Below are positions 37,356-37,452 of a stretch of 37,452 nt of DNA, one piece after another. The position numbers were made by a program, and so were the translations under genes. The stretch's first letter is position 1; the number at the start of each line of letters is the position of its first letter. The notes under the pieces were generated by a model, which searched no databases, had not been told where the DNA came from, and worked only from the letters and a program-made list of their open reading frames with translations. The DNA comes from an uncultured Collinsella sp. (GTDB lineage Bacteria; Actinomycetota; Coriobacteriia; Coriobacteriales; Coriobacteriaceae), in assembly GCA_900752215.1 (NCBI GenBank), contig CAADUO010000057.1:1-37452 (forward strand), given 5' to 3'.

Positions 37356-37452
37356 ACCTCCCCGCTATGAAGGATTTGACCAAAGCATACATCGCAATTC
37401 GGCGGCCCCTGGTATACGGGGCCTCTCCTGTTGTTCCCCAAGTGCGCTCTGA
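37356..37452 (+). other. Leader of the right-edge transcript
   Basis: After the promoter, a hairpin GGCCCC (37404-37409) with GGGGCC (37418-37423) is visible. A frame from ATG 37367 stays open to the window end (28 codons), but it has no ribosome site and starts almost at the transcription start. This is more likely an untranslated leader or the start of an RNA gene than a coding region. Confidence 0.35.

Overview
The window looks like a chromosomal segment of a high-GC, anaerobic gut actinobacterium. A Collinsella-like member of the Coriobacteriia is my best guess, from the codon use, the Feo/Kdp/old-yellow-enzyme gene mix and the cytoplasmic pectin-sugar catabolism. I could not run a database search, so the taxon is an inference. 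Almost every base is accounted for by about 25 protein genes. I see no tRNA, rRNA, CRISPR array, transposase or phage gene.

Layout. 1-3620: ferrous iron uptake (two FeoA proteins, FeoB, and a small Cys-rich Feo-associated membrane protein), with DtxR-like inverted repeats. 3716-18600: a homogalacturonan/galacturonate utilisation locus. It holds a LacI-family regulator, uxaC-uxaB-uxaA, an MFS/GPH transporter interrupted by an in-frame TAG, a GH28 polygalacturonase, a pectin methylesterase fused to an alpha/beta-hydrolase esterase, an SGNH acetylesterase, a GH105 unsaturated galacturonyl hydrolase and a xylose-isomerase-like TIM-barrel protein. 18703-19920: a stand-alone GltD-like flavoprotein. 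20018-28282: the Kdp potassium system, with kdpDE on the minus strand divergent from kdpFABC. 28531-30480: a 2-enoate-reductase/old-yellow-enzyme family flavoprotein. 30601-32192 (minus): an RpiB/DhuI-type isomerase and a KduD-type dehydrogenase, which complete the unsaturated-uronate branch. 32353-36528: a GntR/FCD regulator divergent from a GntP permease and an IlvD/Edd-family dehydratase. 36701-37042 (minus): a Spx/ArsC-like protein. The right edge carries a strong-looking promoter for a gene beyond the window.

How it works together. None of the pectin enzymes has a visible signal peptide, so I infer that methylated/acetylated oligogalacturonides are imported and trimmed in the cytoplasm. 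Esters are removed by the fusion protein and the SGNH enzyme. GH28 and GH105 then release galacturonate and unsaturated galacturonate. UxaC/UxaB/UxaA carry the first to 2-keto-3-deoxygluconate (KDG), and the DhuI-like isomerase plus KduD carry the second to the same compound. The GntP/IlvD-Edd pair probably feeds an aldonate into KDG too. KDG kinase and aldolase are not in the window.

The most interesting signal is regulatory. A near-perfect palindrome, GGTGAACGTTCACC, occurs in pairs at three pectin promoters (uxaC, transporter, GH105) and again before kduD; it is probably the operator of the local LacI-type regulator. Upstream of three of these promoters, and upstream of gntP, lies a second conserved element: two CCGTT boxes exactly 21 bp apart with a conserved interior. 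This is the geometry expected of an AraC/XylS-type activator, but no such regulator is encoded here. A family of 67-bp intergenic hairpin repeats (three copies) and the in-frame TAG in the transporter also deserve attention.
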